Assembly: GCF_006739205.1 (NCBI RefSeq) | Contig: NZ_AP019720.1 | Location: 1,550,001-1,614,000, forward strand | DNA: 64,000 bases | Direction: 5' to 3' | Source: Streptococcus mutans | GTDB taxonomy: Bacteria > Bacillota > Bacilli > Lactobacillales > Streptococcaceae | Part shown: positions 35,742 to 44,405 of the stretch, one piece after another | Layout: the number at the start of each line of letters is the position of its first letter | How positions within the stretch are numbered: the first letter of the stretch is position 1 | The notes under the pieces: generated by a model | Seen by the model: only the letters and a program-made list of their open reading frames with translations | What the model was told of the DNA's origin: nothing | Database searches by the model: none | Program-made: the position numbers and the translations under genes

Positions 35742-35770
35742 TTGCAGCTTTTCAAAAAAATGTGTACACT
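35742..35770 (+). promoter_or_regulatory. promoter of yigZ, predicted to give a leaderless transcript
   Basis: TTGCAG (35742-35747) and TACACT (35765-35770) are 17 bp apart; the predicted start site is at or within a base of the ATG at 35777. Confidence 0.5.
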
Positions 35771-35776
35771 TTTCCT

Positions 35777-36406
35777 ATGAACTATCGAACAATCGCCAAA
35801 AACGGCAGCACTGAAGAAACTATTAAAAAATCACGATTTATTTGTCAGGCAAAAAGAATCACTAATGAAGCAGAAGGACGTGATTTTATTACTCAAATCA
35901 AAAAAGAGCATTACAAGGCACGACATTCATGCTCAGCTATGATTATTGGCGAAAACAGCGATATCAAACGATCCAGTGACGATGGTGAGCCCAGTGGAAC
36001 TGCAGGCATCCCTATGTTAAGTGTCCTCGAAAAAAAGCAATTGACAAACCTTGTCCTTGTTGTAACACGTTATTTTGGTGGCATCAAGTTAGGAACAGGC
36101 GGACTGATCCGAGCTTATTCGGGTGGAGCTGCTAATACGCTCAAAGCTTTAGGAATCGTTGAAGTCAAAAAGCAGACAGGTTTGCGGTTGGAATTAACCT
36201 ATCCACAATATCAGACCTTTGCTAATTTCTTGAAGGAACATCAACTGCAAGAATATGATACCGATTTTTCAGTGACTGTTAACACTACTATTTATGTGGA
36301 TAAGAAAGATATTGAGTTCACCCTTGACCAACTTACTGAGTTTTATCAAGGAAAACTTAAAAGCCATGTTGCTGGTAATCAAATTATTGAAGTTCCCGTG
36401 ATATGA
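35777..36406 (+). CDS. yigZ: YigZ/IMPACT-family protein
   Basis: The 209-residue protein (MNYRTIAKNGSTEETIKKSRFI) has the UPF0029/IMPACT signature HSCSAMIIGENSDIKRSSDDGEPSGTAGIPML and VTRYFGGIKLGTGGLIRAY, followed by a small ferredoxin-like C-terminal domain. The biochemical role is not settled; relatives modulate translation control or act on proline-related peptides. No ribosome-binding site precedes the ATG, in keeping with the leaderless promoter. It is divergent from comFA. Confidence 0.88.
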   Translation: MNYRTIAKNGSTEETIKKSRFICQAKRITNEAEGRDFITQIKKEHYKARHSCSAMIIGENSDIKRSSDDGEPSGTAGIPMLSVLEKKQLTNLVLVVTRYFGGIKLGTGGLIRAYSGGAANTLKALGIVEVKKQTGLRLELTYPQYQTFANFLKEHQLQEYDTDFSVTVNTTIYVDKKDIEFTLDQLTEFYQGKLKSHVAGNQIIEVPVI

Positions 36407-36411
36407 TTTCC

Positions 36412-36426
36412 TTATCACGGTGATAA
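36412..36426. promoter_or_regulatory. TTATCAC-G-GTGATAA palindrome upstream of cysK
   Basis: A perfect 7-1-7 palindrome lies 12 bases upstream of the cysK -35 and just after the yigZ stop. It could be an operator or the base of a short terminator; the one-base loop makes an RNA hairpin unlikely. Confidence 0.4.
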
Positions 36427-36437
36427 ATAATTTATAT

Positions 36438-36466
36438 TTTACAAAGCTTATTTTTCAGCCTATACT
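36438..36466 (+). promoter_or_regulatory. cysK promoter
   Basis: TTTACA (36438-36443) and TATACT (36461-36466) are 17 bp apart, 30 bases before the ATG. Confidence 0.6.
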
Positions 36467-36496
36467 GGAAACATATTAAATTTGTGAGGTATTATC

Positions 36497-37423
36497 ATGG
36501 CAAAAATTTATAACAACATTACTGAATTAATTGGCAATACACCTATTGTAAAACTCAACAATGTTGTTCCTGAAGATGCAGCTGATGTTTATGTTAAACT
36601 TGAAGCTTTCAATCCTGGTTCTTCCGTTAAAGATCGGATTGCTTTAAGCATGATTGAAGATGCTGAAAAACGTGGTCTCATCAAATCTGGAGATACCATT
36701 GTCGAACCGACAAGTGGTAATACAGGTATTGGACTTTCATGGGTCGGCGCTGCCAAAGGTTACAATGTCATTATTACAATGCCTGAAACAATGAGCGTTG
36801 AACGCCGCAAAATTATACAAGCTTACGGTGCCAAACTCGTATTGACACCAGGAAGTGCTGGTACTAAGGGTGCCATTGACAAAGCTCACGAGATTGCCAA
36901 AGAAGTTGGTGGTTGGGTGCCTCTGCAATTTGACAATCCAGCTAATCCAAAAATTCACGAATTGACAACAGGTCCTGAGATTCTGGAAGCATTTGGTTCA
37001 CATGGACTTGATGCTGTCGTTGCTGGTATTGGTACTGGTGGTACGATTACTGGGATTTCACGTGCCCTTAAAAAAGACAATCCTGACATTAAAATCTATG
37101 GATTGGAAGCTGATGAATCTGCTGTTTTGTCAGGTGACAAACCGGGGCCCCATAAAATCCAAGGTATCTCAACAGGCTTTATCCCAGCTGCATTAGATAC
37201 TCATTCTTATGATGAAGTTATCCGTGTTAAATCTGATGATGCTTTGGCTACTGGTCGCTACTTCGGCGGTAAGGAAGGATTCCTACTTGGCATCTCCGCT
37301 TCTGCTGCTGTCTGGGCCGCACTTGAAGTCGCTAAAAAACTCGGTAAGGGTAAAAAAGTCTTGGCTATTGCACCTGATAATGGTGAGCGTTATCTTTCAA
37401 CCGCACTTTATGAATTTAACTAA
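36497..37423 (+). CDS. cysK: cysteine synthase (O-acetylserine sulfhydrylase)
   Basis: The 308-residue PLP enzyme makes cysteine from O-acetylserine and sulfide. The PLP lysine (Lys45) is in [10 protein letters not shown], the substrate loop is [10 protein letters not shown] (SGNTG at about 73-77), the phosphate cradle is [10 protein letters not shown], and the end carries [23 protein letters not shown] lies upstream of the ATG. It is a single-gene unit ending at a strong terminator. A CysR/LysR-type control is likely in streptococci but its site is not proven here. Confidence 0.96.
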   Translation: MAKIYNNITELIGNTPIVKLNNVVPEDAADVYVKLEAFNPGSSVKDRIALSMIEDAEKRGLIKSGDTIVEPTSGNTGIGLSWVGAAKGYNVIITMPETMSVERRKIIQAYGAKLVLTPGSAGTKGAIDKAHEIAKEVGGWVPLQFDNPANPKIHELTTGPEILEAFGSHGLDAVVAGIGTGGTITGISRALKKDNPDIKIYGLEADESAVLSGDKPGPHKIQGISTGFIPAALDTHSYDEVIRVKSDDALATGRYFGGKEGFLLGISASAAVWAALEVAKKLGKGKKVLAIAPDNGERYLSTALYEFN

Positions 37424-37756
37424 GAAACCTGTAACATTTATGTCATGCTGACCTTCAAAGTTGCACAGAAAGAAAAAAACAAAAGAGTATCATTTATATA
37501 ACTCCCTTTACTGTAAACAGCGAAGAACAAAACTTCGTTAAAACACAAGAAAGGGAGCTTTCTTATACCCAAAAACGCGAAATTAGTCTACCTCAAACGT
37601 TTTCCAACACAAAAAATAATCTGATTCCTCTTGCATTTAGGAATCAGATTATTCTCTCAAGCTTTTATTATATCACTGTCTGCTTGTCAGAAAGTTATTT
37701 CATTTAATCTTTTCTTTTTCGTCTTCAGTGCCATTAATTGGTAAATATTTCGTTTA
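37424..37756. other. 333-base intergenic tract between cysK and gldA
   Basis: No gene is visible. It holds a nested hairpin, CTCCCTTT (37502-37509) with AAAGGGAG (37550-37557) enclosing CGAAG/CTTCG (37521-37537), then a strong terminator stem at 37615-37653 and a stretch of short AT-rich sequence. Confidence 0.5.
37615..37653. terminator. bidirectional terminator between cysK and gldA
   Basis: AATAATCTGATTCCT (37615-37629) pairs perfectly with AGGAATCAGATTATT (37639-37653). Confidence 0.85.
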
Positions 37757-38848
37757 TTATTTTAATGATCTAGTGTACTGATCTACTGCTAAGAGTGCAT
37801 TGGCAACATCACCTGCCTTAATTTCAAATGGCATTTGATGAATCGTTTCGCCTTCAATTGTAGCTTGTTGGCCAATCTTTAGAAGTTCAGAATAGTCAGC
37901 ATCTCCCAAGTGCATTTCTTCTAAAGTCGTTGGCATGCCAATTGCTCTATAAAAATGAATATACTTATCAATTTCTTCTTTTGGACGATTTTCAAGAAAG
38001 AGTTGCGTTAAGGTTCCATAAGTAACTTTTTGACCATGTGTCAGATGATGAATATCTCCCGTTAAGGCTGTAAAACCGTTATGAATAGCGTGAGCTGCGG
38101 CCAAACCTGCACTTTCAAACCCTAAACCACTTAATAAGGTATTAGCCTCTATAACATTTTCAAGTGCTCTTGTCACTACTTTTGCTTCACAAGCTGCCAG
38201 CGCTTGTAGACCATCTGCAAATAAAGTACGCTCACAGGCTTGGGCAATAGCAAGGCTAGCTAAAGTTTGCCCTGCACCAGTCATTGTTTGCCCATTTTTT
38301 TGAAGCACAGCTCTTGCTTCTACCCAAGTAGCAAGTCCATCTGCAATTCCCGAAGCCAGTAGAATAACTGGAGATTTACTGATGACTTCAGTATCTACTA
38401 AAACAAGATCTGGATTTTTGGAATAGAAAATGTATTTTTCAAAAGCACCTTGGTCAGTATAAATGACGGACAAGGCTGATGTTGGAGCATCTGTCGAGGC
38501 AACTGTAGGAGCAATAATAACAGGTATCTCTAATAAATCAGCAATGGCTTTAGCACTGTCAATCGTCTTTCCCCCACCAAGACCAATAATTAAATCATTT
38601 CCCTTTTCTTTAGCTATAGCAACAACGCGATCAATTTCGTTTATTGAAGCTTCACCATTAAAGGCTATACGATCTACTATCAATCCTTCTTGGTTAAGAT
38701 AAGTTTCGAAACGTTTACCAACAATATCATAAACGACATTGTCTGTTAAAAGGATAGGATGAGAACCCAAATTAATAATAGCTTTTGCATTTTCAAATAA
38801 AGCTTTTTCACCCTGAATATAACGTGATGGGCTGGCAAAAATTTTCAT
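37757..38848 (-). CDS. gldA: glycerol dehydrogenase
   Basis: The 363-residue metal-dependent alcohol dehydrogenase oxidises glycerol to dihydroxyacetone with NAD, or the reverse. It opens IFASPSRYIQGEKALFENA and has GLGGGKTIDSAKAIAD, TDAPTSALSVIYTDQGAF, GLAAAHAIHNGF and THGQKVTYGTL, with the Asp and two His zinc ligands. GGAGG lies 7 bases before the second of two adjacent ATGs, which was taken as start. Last gene of the glycyl-radical cluster, 37 bases after the aldolase gene. Confidence 0.93.
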   Translation of the reverse strand: MKIFASPSRYIQGEKALFENAKAIINLGSHPILLTDNVVYDIVGKRFETYLNQEGLIVDRIAFNGEASINEIDRVVAIAKEKGNDLIIGLGGGKTIDSAKAIADLLEIPVIIAPTVASTDAPTSALSVIYTDQGAFEKYIFYSKNPDLVLVDTEVISKSPVILLASGIADGLATWVEARAVLQKNGQTMTGAGQTLASLAIAQACERTLFADGLQALAACEAKVVTRALENVIEANTLLSGLGFESAGLAAAHAIHNGFTALTGDIHHLTHGQKVTYGTLTQLFLENRPKEEIDKYIHFYRAIGMPTTLEEMHLGDADYSELLKIGQQATIEGETIHQMPFEIKAGDVANALLAVDQYTRSLK

Positions 38849-38885
38849 CATGAAACCTCCTTCTAAAGTAAAGTCCTTTTATTTT

Positions 38886-39554
38886 TTAAATATAAGGACG
38901 TCCTTGTGTGCTTTCCCAATCTGCTGCAAAATCATCAACAGCTTTTTGAATGGATGGATTGGCAAAACCAGCAGCAAAAATATCTGCACCAGCAGTAACG
39001 GCTTTAGCACCCGCTGCTAAAGCCTTGGCAACCTGAGTAACATTTTTAAAGCTTGCTGCCAAGATTTTTGCAGAAGCTTGTTGACACTCAATAGCCTGAG
39101 CAAGTTGACCAATCACCTCAATTGGGTCTATATTAAGATTTTCCATACGATTATAGTAAGGGGCAAGATAGTCTGCGCCAGCTTCAATGGCTAAAAGGCC
39201 TTGAAAAACTGTATAAATAGCCGTAGCAGTGATTTGAAATCCTTCTTCTTTTAGTTGCTTCATCGCTGTTAAGCCAGTTGGAGAGACAGGCACTTTAACA
39301 TAGAGATTGCCGCCAAGTTCATCTTGAAGTTTGTGGGCATCTTTAATAATCCCTTCCACATCTGCCGCAACCACTTGTGCATGAATACTTGGTTCTTCAC
39401 CAATAATGGTACGAACCCTTTTCACTTGCTCAAAAAAATCAATTTTTCCTTCTTTTTTAGCAATTGATGGGTTGGAAGTTACCCCAGCTAATGGTAGGAT
39501 TGCTGCCCATTTTTCAATGTCTGCTAAATTGAGTGTATCAAGCATAAATTCCAT
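38886..39554 (-). CDS. fructose-6-phosphate aldolase-like transaldolase
   Basis: The 222-residue protein is of the FSA/TalC subfamily. The Schiff-base lysine (Lys87) is in [13 protein letters not shown], preceded by [14 protein letters not shown] and followed by [25 protein letters not shown] cleaves fructose-6-P to dihydroxyacetone and glyceraldehyde-3-P. Dihydroxyacetone is also the product of GldA next door, linking the two enzymes. Good GAGG upstream of the ATG. Confidence 0.88.
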   Translation of the reverse strand: MEFMLDTLNLADIEKWAAILPLAGVTSNPSIAKKEGKIDFFEQVKRVRTIIGEEPSIHAQVVAADVEGIIKDAHKLQDELGGNLYVKVPVSPTGLTAMKQLKEEGFQITATAIYTVFQGLLAIEAGADYLAPYYNRMENLNIDPIEVIGQLAQAIECQQASAKILAASFKNVTQVAKALAAGAKAVTAGADIFAAGFANPSIQKAVDDFAADWESTQGRPYI

Positions 39555-39572
39555 TTTCTTTTCCTCTTTTTC

Positions 39573-42029
39573 TCAAAGTGCATGTTCTGTACGAGCGATA
39601 ATATCGTCTTGAGTTGCTTTAGAAAGAACATTGAAGAAGGCTGAGTAGCCCGCAACCCGTACAATCAAATCGCGATGTTTCTCAGGGTGCTTTTGAGCAT
39701 CAATCAGAGTTTCACGAGAGACAACATTGTATTGAATATGATAGCCATGTAAACGATTAAAGAAAGCTCGAAGAAGTGCAATGAGTTTTTGCTTATCTTC
39801 TTCTTTTGATAAGGTTTGTGGATTTACTTTTTGATTGAGAAGGACACCTCCAACAATTTCAGCGGTTGGTAATTTAGATACTGATTTGAGTACCGAAGTT
39901 GGACCGTTTTTATCCATATTATGAGATGGTGAACAGCCTTCTGCAAGCGGTGTCCCTGCATGACGGCCATCCGGAGTTGCTAGTGTTCCACGTCCTTGAC
40001 CAACATTAGCTGAAATGGATGATGTTCCTGAATAACGAATACCACCGATTGGGCCTCGACCATAGCGTGTATTTGGATATTTAGCGATTTCATCAACATA
40101 AACATCGTAACAATCACATACCAATTGATCGGCATAATCATTGTCATTGCCGTACTTAGGAGCGTCATTAATCAGCATTTGACGAATTTCTTCGCCACGT
40201 TCACCAGCATAATCCGATTGCAAAGCTTCCCAAAGTTCAGCTGTTGTTAAGCGTTTTTCTTCAAAAACTAATTTTTTGACAGCTGCAAGAGAATCTGAAA
40301 GGTTAGCAATCCCAACTTGAAGTCCAGAAATATAGTCGTAAATGGCACCACCTTCTTTTAAATGTTTGCCACGACCAATACAATCATCTGTCAAGGCAGA
40401 ACAAAGAATATCTGGAACTTCCCGTTCCAAACTGAGGTCAATAGCGTTTTCGACAATAACACTCATACGCGTCAAATAGCGGAGCGTCTTATCCCATGCA
40501 GACTTAAGATCTTCGTAAGATGTCATATCGACAAAATGCCCAAATTCAGGCGCAAAGCGTTTGCCAGAAGCTGGATCAATACCATTGTTCATGGTAATAA
40601 GCAATATTTTAGGAAAATTCATATAACTCATACCCGTACAACGATAGCCCCATTTGCCAGGAACAGCCGTTTCAACACAGCCGATTGCTGAGTAATCGTA
40701 AGCGTCTTCTTCTGCCACACCCTTAGCGATGAATGATGGAATAATAATTTCATCATTGTTAAAGGCCGGCATCCCAAAACCAAGTTTCATGACCTCAATC
40801 GCCTCATTCATAAAATCAGGGTTGAGACCAGCATGATAACGAACCGTCAAATTTGGCTGTGGTAAATGTGTCTGCGCAACAGATTTCAAAACAAGGAAAG
40901 ATAAAGGATTAACTGCATCCTTCTTAGCGCGCGTCTGACCTCCAACAGTGACATTTTGATAAAGCGGTGAGCCAGCAGATGAAAAAGTATGTGCTTGACT
41001 GCGAACCTTGTTGATGGTAAGTGTCTTAATCCATAAATTGGTCAAACGTTCAACAATGGAGTCTTCCGTTTCACGACCTGCTTCTAAATCTGCTTTAACA
41101 TAAGGATACATGTATTGATCGAAACGCCCGTAAGAAAGGGAATGACCGTTTGATTCAATTTGCAAAATACATTGGATGAACCAAACCGATTGCACAGCTT
41201 CTGCAAAGGTGCGTGCTGGATAATAAGGCACCCGTTCACAAATGGCTGCAATCTCCAGTAATTCTCTTCGGCGCTTAGCCGCTGCAGTTTCTGCCATCTC
41301 TTTAGCTAAAGTTACAAAACGTTGGGCATAAGTTTTGACTGCGTCAATTGTCACTAAAATAGAATCATAAAAATGATATTTATCGATACTAGCTGGGTCT
41401 GTTAAGTCAAGATCGGCCTTAGCTTCACGTGTCCGTTCTTCAAAACCGACAAGTCCCAATTCCAGCAACTTTTGATAATTGACTGCTAAATGAGCATCAC
41501 CAGAATTCATCTTGCCTTCCATACCAAAGAAGCCTGTTTCCATATAGACCTGTACTTCATCTGGGAGCATCGCACCTGCACGAGCACGCAAGTTATTATT
41601 TTCCCAAAAAGGGGCAATGTCACGAATCTGCTTTTTGGTTTCTTCTGTGATATAGAAAACGTCACCGTCACGCTTTTCAAAGAGGTCCAATTCATTCAAA
41701 ACAAATTCGAGTGTATATTCCGGAAAGATTGGAGCATCTTTATCACTAGAAGCTTGATTTCCAACAATCATCGTCTCATCATCAATATAGAGCGACATTT
41801 TTTCTAAAATGTTTTTAAGCATGTAAGCCCTCTTAAGGACATTTGGTTTTTCTTGATGTTCTTTATAGGCTTCTGTAGCAAGTATGGCACGTTCGGCATC
41901 AATATAAGGCTTTTTATCAAGTACCTTATCACGATAACTGTACATGCGTTCCGTCAAATAACCAAAGTGTTTTTGAGAATTCTTTTGAACATCATTTGTG
42001 TACTTTTGAGTTAAAAGCGGAATTACCAT
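39573..42029 (-). CDS. glycyl-radical enzyme of the PFL2 group (diol-dehydratase-like active site)
   Basis: The 818-residue protein has the C-terminal glycyl-radical loop VRVAGYSAFF (Gly794) and the active-site Cys451 in SAIGCVETAV. The residue pair is Cys-Val-Glu, as in glycerol and choline-type lyases, instead of the Cys-Cys of true pyruvate formate-lyase. His180 (GDAHLAV) and His296 (NGHSLSYGRFDQY) are further candidate active-site residues. The cluster with GldA, FSA and a radical-SAM activase resembles the E. coli pflD region. It is usually named pfl2, but pyruvate cleavage is doubtful. AAGGAG precedes the ATG. Confidence 0.85.
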   Translation of the reverse strand: MVIPLLTQKYTNDVQKNSQKHFGYLTERMYSYRDKVLDKKPYIDAERAILATEAYKEHQEKPNVLKRAYMLKNILEKMSLYIDDETMIVGNQASSDKDAPIFPEYTLEFVLNELDLFEKRDGDVFYITEETKKQIRDIAPFWENNNLRARAGAMLPDEVQVYMETGFFGMEGKMNSGDAHLAVNYQKLLELGLVGFEERTREAKADLDLTDPASIDKYHFYDSILVTIDAVKTYAQRFVTLAKEMAETAAAKRRRELLEIAAICERVPYYPARTFAEAVQSVWFIQCILQIESNGHSLSYGRFDQYMYPYVKADLEAGRETEDSIVERLTNLWIKTLTINKVRSQAHTFSSAGSPLYQNVTVGGQTRAKKDAVNPLSFLVLKSVAQTHLPQPNLTVRYHAGLNPDFMNEAIEVMKLGFGMPAFNNDEIIIPSFIAKGVAEEDAYDYSAIGCVETAVPGKWGYRCTGMSYMNFPKILLITMNNGIDPASGKRFAPEFGHFVDMTSYEDLKSAWDKTLRYLTRMSVIVENAIDLSLEREVPDILCSALTDDCIGRGKHLKEGGAIYDYISGLQVGIANLSDSLAAVKKLVFEEKRLTTAELWEALQSDYAGERGEEIRQMLINDAPKYGNDNDYADQLVCDCYDVYVDEIAKYPNTRYGRGPIGGIRYSGTSSISANVGQGRGTLATPDGRHAGTPLAEGCSPSHNMDKNGPTSVLKSVSKLPTAEIVGGVLLNQKVNPQTLSKEEDKQKLIALLRAFFNRLHGYHIQYNVVSRETLIDAQKHPEKHRDLIVRVAGYSAFFNVLSKATQDDIIARTEHAL

Positions 42030-42044
42030 TCTCCTTCTCCTTTT

Positions 42045-42057
42045 TTATGTTCGTAAT
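42045..42057. promoter_or_regulatory. candidate DeoR operator upstream of the glycyl-radical enzyme gene
   Basis: TTATG-TT-CGTAA is a near-palindrome (one mismatch) and matches the perfect palindrome ATTACG-TT-CGTAAT at 43084-43097. It lies about 16 bases upstream of the start codon of the enzyme gene. Confidence 0.5.
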
Positions 42058-42279
42058 AATTATATTTTCTTTCGAAGTTATAATAACACCAATTTTAATA
42101 AAATGCAACCATTTTTCATAAAAGACAGTCTGTATTTAAAGAAAAAGACCAGTTTTTACAAATGAAAATACTGATCCAATTTTACCTTTTATTAAGAATT
42201 TACAGTCAATATCATAAAGACATGTCTCCTTACGAATAACTGTTTTTTCTTGTTATTCACAACCGTCTCATATCATGCT

Positions 42280-43026
42280 TTAATTGACCAATTTTAGATT
42301 AATATGATTAGCTATTAAATGCTCACGTCTTGCTTCTGAAATGGCAGAATCTGTTATGACTTGCGAAACTTGACTCAAAGTAAATTGATTGACCAAACTA
42401 CGCTTAGCAAATTTACTTGAATCTGTTAAGACAACCAATTCATCAGCAGATTCAGCCATATATTGAACAACTTCACATCGCATCATGTCTTTTCCCATAA
42501 ACCCTAACTCATCGTCAAAGCCATCCGTTCCTACAAACAACTTTTCAACATGAAACAGCTTAAGCATTTCTTTTAGCAAGGGGCCAACAGTTACTTCAGA
42601 ATTAGGTTGATAATTACCACCAAGTAAAATCACTTGACAAGAATCATACTTTCGAATGTAAGTTGCAATAAAACAAGAATTGGTAATAATTTTGACATTG
42701 CGTCTACTTTGACAAATAGCTTCCGCTAACAAAGCACAGGTTGAACCTGATTCAATCATAATGGTTTCATTGTCACGTACCAATTCAACTGCCTTTGCAG
42801 CAATACGCTTTTTGATATTATAGTTGTAAGAAAGCCTGACATTTAAGTCATCACCACTATTTAATACTGCATAACCGTGCTCACGATGCAGCAATCCTTT
42901 GCTTTCCAATTTATCTAAATCTTTACGAATAGTTACTTTCGATACGCCTAATTTTTCAGATAAGGTATTAACATCTATTTTTTTCTCCTGAGAAACTAAG
43001 TTAATAATCTCATCTAAACGTTTCAT
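42280..43026 (-). CDS. DeoR-family regulator of the glycyl-radical cluster
   Basis: The 248-residue repressor has the DeoR HTH (MKRLDEIINLVSQEKKIDVNTLSEKLGVSKVTIRKDLDKL, about residues 1-40) and the effector domain with MIESGSTCALLAEAI, VILLGGNYQPNSE, FVGTDGFDDELGFMG and TDSSKFAKRSL. The start at 43026 has GAGGTG 7 bases ahead; a GTG three codons earlier abuts that site. It sits between the divergent activase and the enzyme gene, each of which carries a TTCGTAA palindrome. Confidence 0.88.
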   Translation of the reverse strand: MKRLDEIINLVSQEKKIDVNTLSEKLGVSKVTIRKDLDKLESKGLLHREHGYAVLNSGDDLNVRLSYNYNIKKRIAAKAVELVRDNETIMIESGSTCALLAEAICQSRRNVKIITNSCFIATYIRKYDSCQVILLGGNYQPNSEVTVGPLLKEMLKLFHVEKLFVGTDGFDDELGFMGKDMMRCEVVQYMAESADELVVLTDSSKFAKRSLVNQFTLSQVSQVITDSAISEARREHLIANHINLKLVN

Positions 43027-43083
43027 AATAATCACCTCTAGATTTATTTTACCAAATAGAATATAAAAAATAAAGCCAACAGC

Positions 43084-43097
43084 ATTACGTTCGTAAT
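43084..43097. promoter_or_regulatory. ATTACG-TT-CGTAAT operator candidate between deoR and the activase gene
   Basis: A perfect 6-2-6 palindrome in the divergent intergenic region. A degenerate copy occurs before the glycyl-radical enzyme gene at 42045-42057. Confidence 0.55.
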
Positions 43098-43157
43098 TGA
43101 TTTTGTTTCGTTTTTCTGATAAACTGATTATAAGTTGAAAAAAAGAAAGGCAAAAAT

Positions 43158-43934
43158 ATGACTAGCGAAAAAGGAATTATCTTTAATATCCAGCATTTTT
43201 CCATCCATGATGGCCCTGGTATTCGCACAACTGTGTTTTTAAAGGGTTGTCCCTTACGCTGTCCTTGGTGCTCTAATCCTGAATCTCAAAAATATAAACC
43301 CGAACAAATGCTGGATGCCGAAACAAAATTACCAATGATTATAGGGGAAGAAAAAACAGTGGAGGACATCATATCAGAAGTTAAAAAGGATATTGATTTC
43401 TATGAGGAATCCGGAGGTGGTCTCACGCTGTCTGGTGGTGAAATTTTTGCCCAATTTGAATTTGCCAAGGCCATTCTTAAATGTGCCAAAGAAGAAGGAC
43501 TCCATACAGCCATTGAAACAACAGCTTTTGCCGAGCATGAAAAATTTACCGATTTGATTCAATATGTTGATTTTATTTATACTGATTTGAAACATTACAA
43601 TACTATTCGACATCGCAAAGTAACTGGTGTCAATAATAATTTTATCATCCAAAACATTCATTATGCCTTTACGCACAAAAAAACGATCGTTTTGAGAATT
43701 CCTGTCATTCCTGATTTTAATAATTCCTTAGATGATGCTGAACACTTTGCAAAACTTTTTAATGATATTCAAGTAGATAAAGTCCAACTGCTTCCTTTTC
43801 ATCAATTTGGAGAAAATAAGTACAAATTCCTCAATCGGAAATATGAAATGTCCGGCTACACAGCTCTTCATCCGGAAGACCTTTATGATTACCAATCTGT
43901 TTTTCTAGAACATGGCATTGACTGTTATTTTTAA
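43158..43934 (+). CDS. radical-SAM activating enzyme of the glycyl-radical enzyme
   Basis: The 258-residue protein has the cluster motif KGCPLRCPWCSN (Cys31, Cys35, Cys38), HDGPGIRTTVFL, GGGLTLSGGE and TDLKH(Y), all typical of PFL-activating enzymes. It installs the glycyl radical on Gly794 of the partner. It lacks the extra ferredoxin-like Cys clusters found in many diol-lyase activases, so it is of the short PflA-like type. AAAGG lies just upstream. Divergent from the deoR gene. Confidence 0.92.
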   Translation: MTSEKGIIFNIQHFSIHDGPGIRTTVFLKGCPLRCPWCSNPESQKYKPEQMLDAETKLPMIIGEEKTVEDIISEVKKDIDFYEESGGGLTLSGGEIFAQFEFAKAILKCAKEEGLHTAIETTAFAEHEKFTDLIQYVDFIYTDLKHYNTIRHRKVTGVNNNFIIQNIHYAFTHKKTIVLRIPVIPDFNNSLDDAEHFAKLFNDIQVDKVQLLPFHQFGENKYKFLNRKYEMSGYTALHPEDLYDYQSVFLEHGIDCYF

Positions 43935-43945
43935 AAATATAAAAT

Positions 43946-44003
43946 AAAAAACTGCATCTTTAAGTTTTGGATTTTTCTGTCCAACTTAAAGATGCAGTTT
44001 TTT
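43946..44003. terminator. bidirectional terminator
   Basis: AAAAAACTGCATCTTTAAGTT pairs with AACTTAAAGATGCAGTTTTTT (21 bp, perfect), with a TTGG/CCAA extension. It sits between the convergent activase and S1-protein genes. Confidence 0.92.
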
Positions 44004-44012
44004 AACGAACAC

Positions 44013-44405
44013 TTAATCCTTAGCTTGATTATCACTCTCATCTTGATCCTTTTTCAAATAATCAAGATTTTCTTCAACCCAGATTGGTAAATGTTCTTCT
44101 AAAGGTTTAAAACCAATATTTAAACGATTATTAGAAAAACGATGGCGATGTTGGTAATGATGTTTTTCTTCTTCCAAAGTTCGCAAAGAAAGACTGGCTT
44201 TTTGACTATATTCATCATAATCAACGACTTGAACAAGAACTTCTTGACCAACCGATAATGTCTGATAAATATTATCAATATAACCCGTTTTGATTTCTGA
44301 GATATGGATGAGACCAATTGAGCCATTTTCTAATTGGACAAAGGCACCGTAAGGCTTAATTCCTGTGATTTTTCCTTTTAGCTTATCCCCTATTTTCATC
44401 ATCAA
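44013..44405 (-). CDS. S1-domain RNA-binding protein (CvfD/YugI-like)
   Basis: The 130-residue protein has one S1 domain ([36 protein letters not shown]...[23 protein letters not shown]) and a His-rich linker with an acidic tail. Related general-stress S1 proteins act as post-transcriptional regulators. In S. mutans the last gene of the liaFSR operon has been called pnpB. GAGGTG precedes the ATGs. Its start overlaps the end of the HAD-cyclophilin gene. Confidence 0.88.
   Translation of the reverse strand: MMMKIGDKLKGKITGIKPYGAFVQLENGSIGLIHISEIKTGYIDNIYQTLSVGQEVLVQVVDYDEYSQKASLSLRTLEEEKHHYQHRHRFSNNRLNIGFKPLEEHLPIWVEENLDYLKKDQDESDNQAKD

Noticed and set aside
37594..37607. cre-like GGAAAACGTTTGAG sequence
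   Set aside because: It lies in the tract after the stops of two convergent genes, away from any promoter, and matches the consensus only partly.
42231..42238. TACGAATA com-box on the plus strand
   Set aside because: It points antisense into the deoR gene, with no start codon in useful distance and no T-rich stretch upstream. About two such octamers are expected by chance in this window.
42924..42931. TACGAATA inside the deoR coding region
   Set aside because: It is the reverse of codons for Ile-Arg-Lys in the conserved DeoR HTH and points into coding sequence without a target gene.
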